A stretch of DNA of 64,000 bases. It comes from Theocolax elegans. Taxonomy: Eukaryota; Arthropoda; Insecta; Hymenoptera; Cerocephalidae. A program made the translations under genes and the position numbers. Positions 60,160 through 64,000 of this stretch are shown here, piece after piece (position 1 is the stretch's first letter; each line of letters opens with the position of its first letter). Location: positions 23,154,759 through 23,218,758 of the forward strand of contig CM047428.1 of NCBI GenBank assembly GCA_026168455.1. The letters run 5' to 3'. A model generated the notes under the pieces. The model was given only the letters and a program-made list of their open reading frames with translations. It made no database searches and was not told the origin of the DNA.

Positions 60160-62578
60160 GTATATACATTTTTTAACAATTTATCATTTTTTCTACTATA
60201 ACTATAATTGGCTTTAACAATCAAACTATTATACTATAGTAACTTGTATACAATCTTATACACGATTTTTTTAATTTATTGTATTTCACTATTTATAATA
60301 TTTGTCGTATACACCGTTTACGATTGTAGGAAACATTTTATTAAAATATGGTATACATTTGATAAAAGTATATTTACATCAAATTGGTGTACATGTTATA
60401 ATGTCCGTTCAAATTAATATGGAACTTTCACATCACTAACATTCAGATTAATTTTTATATTTATAAACAATTTGTTTTTAAGAATAAAGTGTAACAATGT
60501 TCGCATTATATGTGTTGTATTGCGAACATTTATTGACAAATCCCGAGTAGTTTGATGAAAATGGACATTCTTTAAATATTAACGAATACAATATTATCTT
60601 TTCACTTATATAGGTAATTATTTATTCTTACCAGATAATTAACGAATTTCAATTAAATAGGAATTATTTGAAAAGTCAAGCATAAATCGTATTAGATTTT
60701 TATGCTCTAAATCTGTCAATATAGTTGATTTTGTCGAACGTTTTACTTTGGCATTAAAGATGTATATGGAATTATGTATAAATGTTAATTTTATCTAATA
60801 CTATATTTTATTCGGTTATTAAAAATGTATTATCGCATGCTAGATTATATTAACGGATTCGACCATTATTTTGATTTTTCGTTTATGTTAAAAATACATT
60901 CCTCTCAATCGCTAGACCGTCTTAATAAATAAGTAAATGATAAAAAGAAGCAATATCATATAAATCAATATGATGGTATTACATAAATAATTCGAATAAA
61001 TGTAGAGTTAACTGTTAGAGTAGTGTGCATATATTTCTGGTCACAAATAAAATTAGTCAAAGTTCAAAGTTGTATATTTCCGTCAATAATAGATGTATCT
61101 TGAAAATTCTGACGTGGTTTCAAAGTGTAAAGTAATGCCTTCCAAATACCGATAGATTTTACTAAAAAAATCCGTTTTTTACATTAAAGGACAAATCATT
61201 TTTTCAAGAGCGAAAAATCATTTATAATTTTTTAATCATTGTGAGGATTTAGAAAAACCCGAAAGAAAAAGATGCATATATATATTTACTCTCTTTTTAA
61301 TGAGCGCAATCAGACCTATTTTTATTAAGCCGTTTAAAAGTTATTACGTTTATAGTAAAAACTTTTTTTTTAAATTTAATTATCTCGGAATCTACGTACT
61401 GTAGGAAAAAATCACTTTTTTTGTAAGCGTAATAAGCATTTACAAAAGAAAATACTATTTTCAAAAAAAAAAATTTTTATTTTTTACTGTGTGGATATTA
61501 TTATGGAATGAGTTTTTATAAAATTTTATAAATATTTTATTTATTATTTAAATAATTTTAACCTCCATGTTTAATTTAATTTTAATTTTAATTATAAAAG
61601 AAAAATTGTCTCTGTAGAGTTTTTTTACAATGCGTAGCTACGAAGGGAATTAAACTTAAAAAAAAATCAAAATTGTTTACAAAATACGTAAAAACTTTTA
61701 AAGGGCTTAATATAAACGGGTCTGGCTGCTTTGAATAATTTTTTTGGCCAGAAACTTATGCAGATTATGATCCAGTAATATAGTACATATTTTAAGTACG
61801 ATTATTACAATAATACAAAATAATAAGTATTAGTAATTTTTAAAAACATTAAAAAATTATTAAAATCTGTAATCAGTTAGATACTATTTACTTTTAAATG
61901 TAAATTTATAATATTTTTTAAATTGTATGTTATTTTACAAAAAATTTTTATAAATTTAAACTTTTTTTGTTAAAGCAATACATGTCAATTTTTGTGAAAA
62001 AACGTACTTTTTATAATATTTTTCATTAAGTAGTTTCATCGTTTCAATATATAAAAGATTAAATAATTTGAAAATTTCGTCGTGTATAAGTTTTTACATA
62101 TAGGAACGATACATTTTGATAAAAATTTTTATAGCTATATAGCTGGAAATAGGATCATATACTTGCCATATTATGAGAACATACCCTACAAATTTCAACA
62201 GAATCGATAAAAAATTAGCCTAGTTATCAGACTAACACTGTAACATGCATATACGTAGAGATTCATACATACATTTTAGGTAGTGCCTTAAAAGACTTTT
62301 AGGACACATAATTTTTGTTTGTACGTTGATGAGTATGTATCGATTTTTACGATATCGCACATTCTCGGATGGTGAAAATATAAGACACCTCCGTGAGTAA
62401 CGATCGTGCCTAAAAATTTAAGAATAGTATTGATAATAAGTGATGTTTCCTAAAAAGAAGAATAAAAGTGAAATAAAATTATGCTTAGTATATACATAAT
62501 TATCATACAAGCTTATCCTTTTCAGTTTTAATGTTTCTTACAAAAAATAAAGAAAGTATGTTCTGTTGTAGAAAGAGA
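60160..62578. other. AT-rich intronic or intergenic DNA with old MITE sequence
   Basis: To ~61.1 kb nothing recognised. From ~61.1 to 62.42 kb it resembles the inverse of 45.0-45.9 kb, ending in GTAACGATCGTGCC (62398-62411). No coding frames of note. Confidence 0.45.
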
Positions 62579-62582
62579 TTAA

Positions 62583-64000
62583 CCCATTAAGGACCAAATG
62601 TCCTAAATTTTCAACGAATCTTCATGCAGTTATTTTTCATATTATCTGCACCAAAAAAAATTTCCAACACATCATATCCGACGTAAAATTTGATGCTCTT
62701 TCAGAATATGGCTTTAGAATTGGTCTAAAATCACTGCTAAAAAAGTTATAATTGAATATTTGCAAAAACACGCGATTTTTTCAACTTAAAAAGATTTTTT
62801 ATCCAAAATTTTTTTAAGAAATTGATAAGATGCACATCTTTTTACAGCTAGAAACGTGTCCTCGAGTCCTAAATTTTAAGACATATGGGGTACAAAATCG
62901 AAAATCCAACATGGCGGTTCTCAAAATGGCGTCCGAAGTGATAATTTTTTTGAAAAATTTCAGGATGCTATAACTTGAAAACTATGAGCTTTTCTGAAAA
63001 AATGCTTAGAATGAAAAGTTCTTAGAATTCATCAAGAAATACACTGGAATTTTTTCAGATTTTTTTTCATGAAATTTTGAAAATTTTTTTTTTGGATTTT
63101 TGAAAATTTTTTAAAATTTACAAAAAATACTGGAAAAATTTTAGTGTATTTTTTGATGAATTCTATGTATTTTTTGTTCCTTCTAATTTTTTCCAAAAGT
63201 TAATAGTTTTCGAGAAAAAAAATTCTAAACATTACGCATGTAAGAATATGAGTTTGACTAAAGGGTACACTGTGTAATACAGTAGACCCACTCTTTTGAA
63301 GTCACTTGACTGTGAACCGGTAAATAGTGATTTTTACTATATTTATCTTTGAGCGAATGGAATCGCGAAATCATTATCGGTTTTTCTTTATTCTTGAAAA
63401 AATTTTAATTTCATTATTTCCGAAAATAGTAAGAGTACGCACAAGTCAATTTTATTTTTTGTATTCTTGAACAGTGCTGCTCATAGGAGTTGAAAAAGAT
63501 TTTCCTTTTTATCATAATTTTTTGGACATTACCGTGTACAAAATATGTCGAGCACGGCAAAAAAAAGGAAATCGTCTCAAATAAGATCAAATGTATGTGT
63601 TGAGGAAGATGAAAATTCTCGAATAATCATTCTTCCTACTGCCGATTATTCCGGCGAGTCAGATTCGGATATTGAATCTGAAGAAGTAGGTGTCGCAGAT
63701 CATGCTGCTATTACAGATTTTCAGGAGGAAAATGTATTACATGAGTACTCAGAATTATCAGGTGATGTTCCTGGTATATCTTATCGTAAAGTTTTGGATG
63801 CTTATGGTGAGAACCAAGAAAAATTGGTACCAGACCATGAGTACGAATGGGTGGATGGTGAATACGTAATCAATGATACTCCTGATAATGCTTTATTGCT
63901 CCCTACAAATGCTCAAAATAAAATTCGCGATTCTTCTTTGGTAGATCTGTTTGAACTATTTTTTTCTTTAGAGTTGAAGGAAGTTATTGTAGATGCTACT
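62583..64000 (+). mobile_element. piggyBac-like transposon, 5' part
   Basis: TTAA (62579-62582) is followed by CCCATTAAGGACCAAATG. piggyBac elements insert at TTAA and begin with CCC/CCY. About 960 bp of leader precede a transposase frame. The leader contains a subterminal inverted repeat of ~110 bp (~62970-63080 against ~63120-63225) mirrored around GAATTCATCA. The right end is beyond the window. Confidence 0.8.
63545..64000 (+). CDS. piggyBac-type transposase, N-terminal part
   Basis: The frame opens at ATG 63545 and stays open for 152 codons to the window edge. After a basic start (STAKKRKSS) comes an acidic stretch (SGESDSDIESEE), then YEWVDGEYVINDT and SLVDLFELFFSLELKEVIV. The last phrase matches the start of the conserved piggyBac transposase domain (DDE_Tnp_1_7), which in known elements cuts at TTAA through DNA hairpin intermediates. 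The catalytic aspartates lie beyond the window. No stop or frameshift is seen, which contrasts with the decayed LINE and Penelope copies nearby, so this element may be young. It is equally possible that the downstream half is damaged. Confidence 0.85.
   Translation, partial: MSSTAKKRKSSQIRSNVCVEEDENSRIIILPTADYSGESDSDIESEEVGVADHAAITDFQEENVLHEYSELSGDVPGISYRKVLDAYGENQEKLVPDHEYEWVDGEYVINDTPDNALLLPTNAQNKIRDSSLVDLFELFFSLELKEVIVDAT

Overview
This is intron-rich, AT-rich animal nuclear DNA, almost certainly insect and probably hymenopteran (an ant is my best guess). Reasons: GT-AG spliced exons of animal genes (exostosin-1, a pickpocket-type DEG/ENaC channel, a soluble-adenylyl-cyclase-like gene), insect-type transposons (piggyBac, I-like LINEs, a Penelope-like element, foldback MITEs), and a miniature LTR retrotransposon with an ATAT target duplication of the kind reported from ants. 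No bacterial operons, CRISPR arrays or intact cellular tRNA genes are seen.

Layout. 1-5.85 kb: minus-strand exons of an adenylate cyclase type 10-like gene, 5' end lost in the assembly gap (5906-6005), 3' end off the left edge, with a ~918-bp block present three times. 6.0-13.0 kb: a ~7-kb element with ~256-bp terminal inverted repeats, carrying a proline-rich ORF (present twice) and a nest of ~216-bp palindromes. 13.3-16.5 kb: a dead I-like LINE (+) and a dead Penelope-like element (-). 16.6-18.9 kb: a 1.14-kb tandem duplication. 18.9-25.6 kb: non-coding, with one possible MITE. 25.8-29.4 kb: EXT1/tout-velu (-), seven coding exons that sum to exactly 714 codons, with exons 2-5 duplicated in broken form; its untranslated first exon probably starts near 32 kb. 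29.8-30.8 kb: a foldback element in the EXT1 5' intron. 32.4-35.9 kb: a CpG-rich 1.78-kb tandem duplication. 35.9-39.6 kb: three foldback elements. 40.5-60.2 kb: a plus-strand pickpocket channel gene; exon 1 (two tandem copies) joins in phase to exon 2 at 59.94 kb across an 18-19 kb intron. That intron holds MITEs, a LARP1 pseudogene (-), a TIMMDC1-like terminal exon (-), a complete TRIM (-) with a tRNA-like sequence in each LTR, and a long dead LINE that has itself been invaded. 62.58-64.0 kb: the 5' part of a piggyBac element with an open transposase frame running off the right edge.

The host genes (ADCY10-like, EXT1, pickpocket) are functionally unrelated; what unites the window is heavy repeat invasion. 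Seven separate tandem duplications are present, several with a burst of single-base indels at one junction. That pattern suggests assembly or gap-filling error at least as strongly as real duplication, and it matters for reading EXT1, the pickpocket first exon and the cyclase gene. The most notable candidate novelty is the TRIM whose LTRs contain a tRNA-derived sequence with intact-looking A and B boxes.
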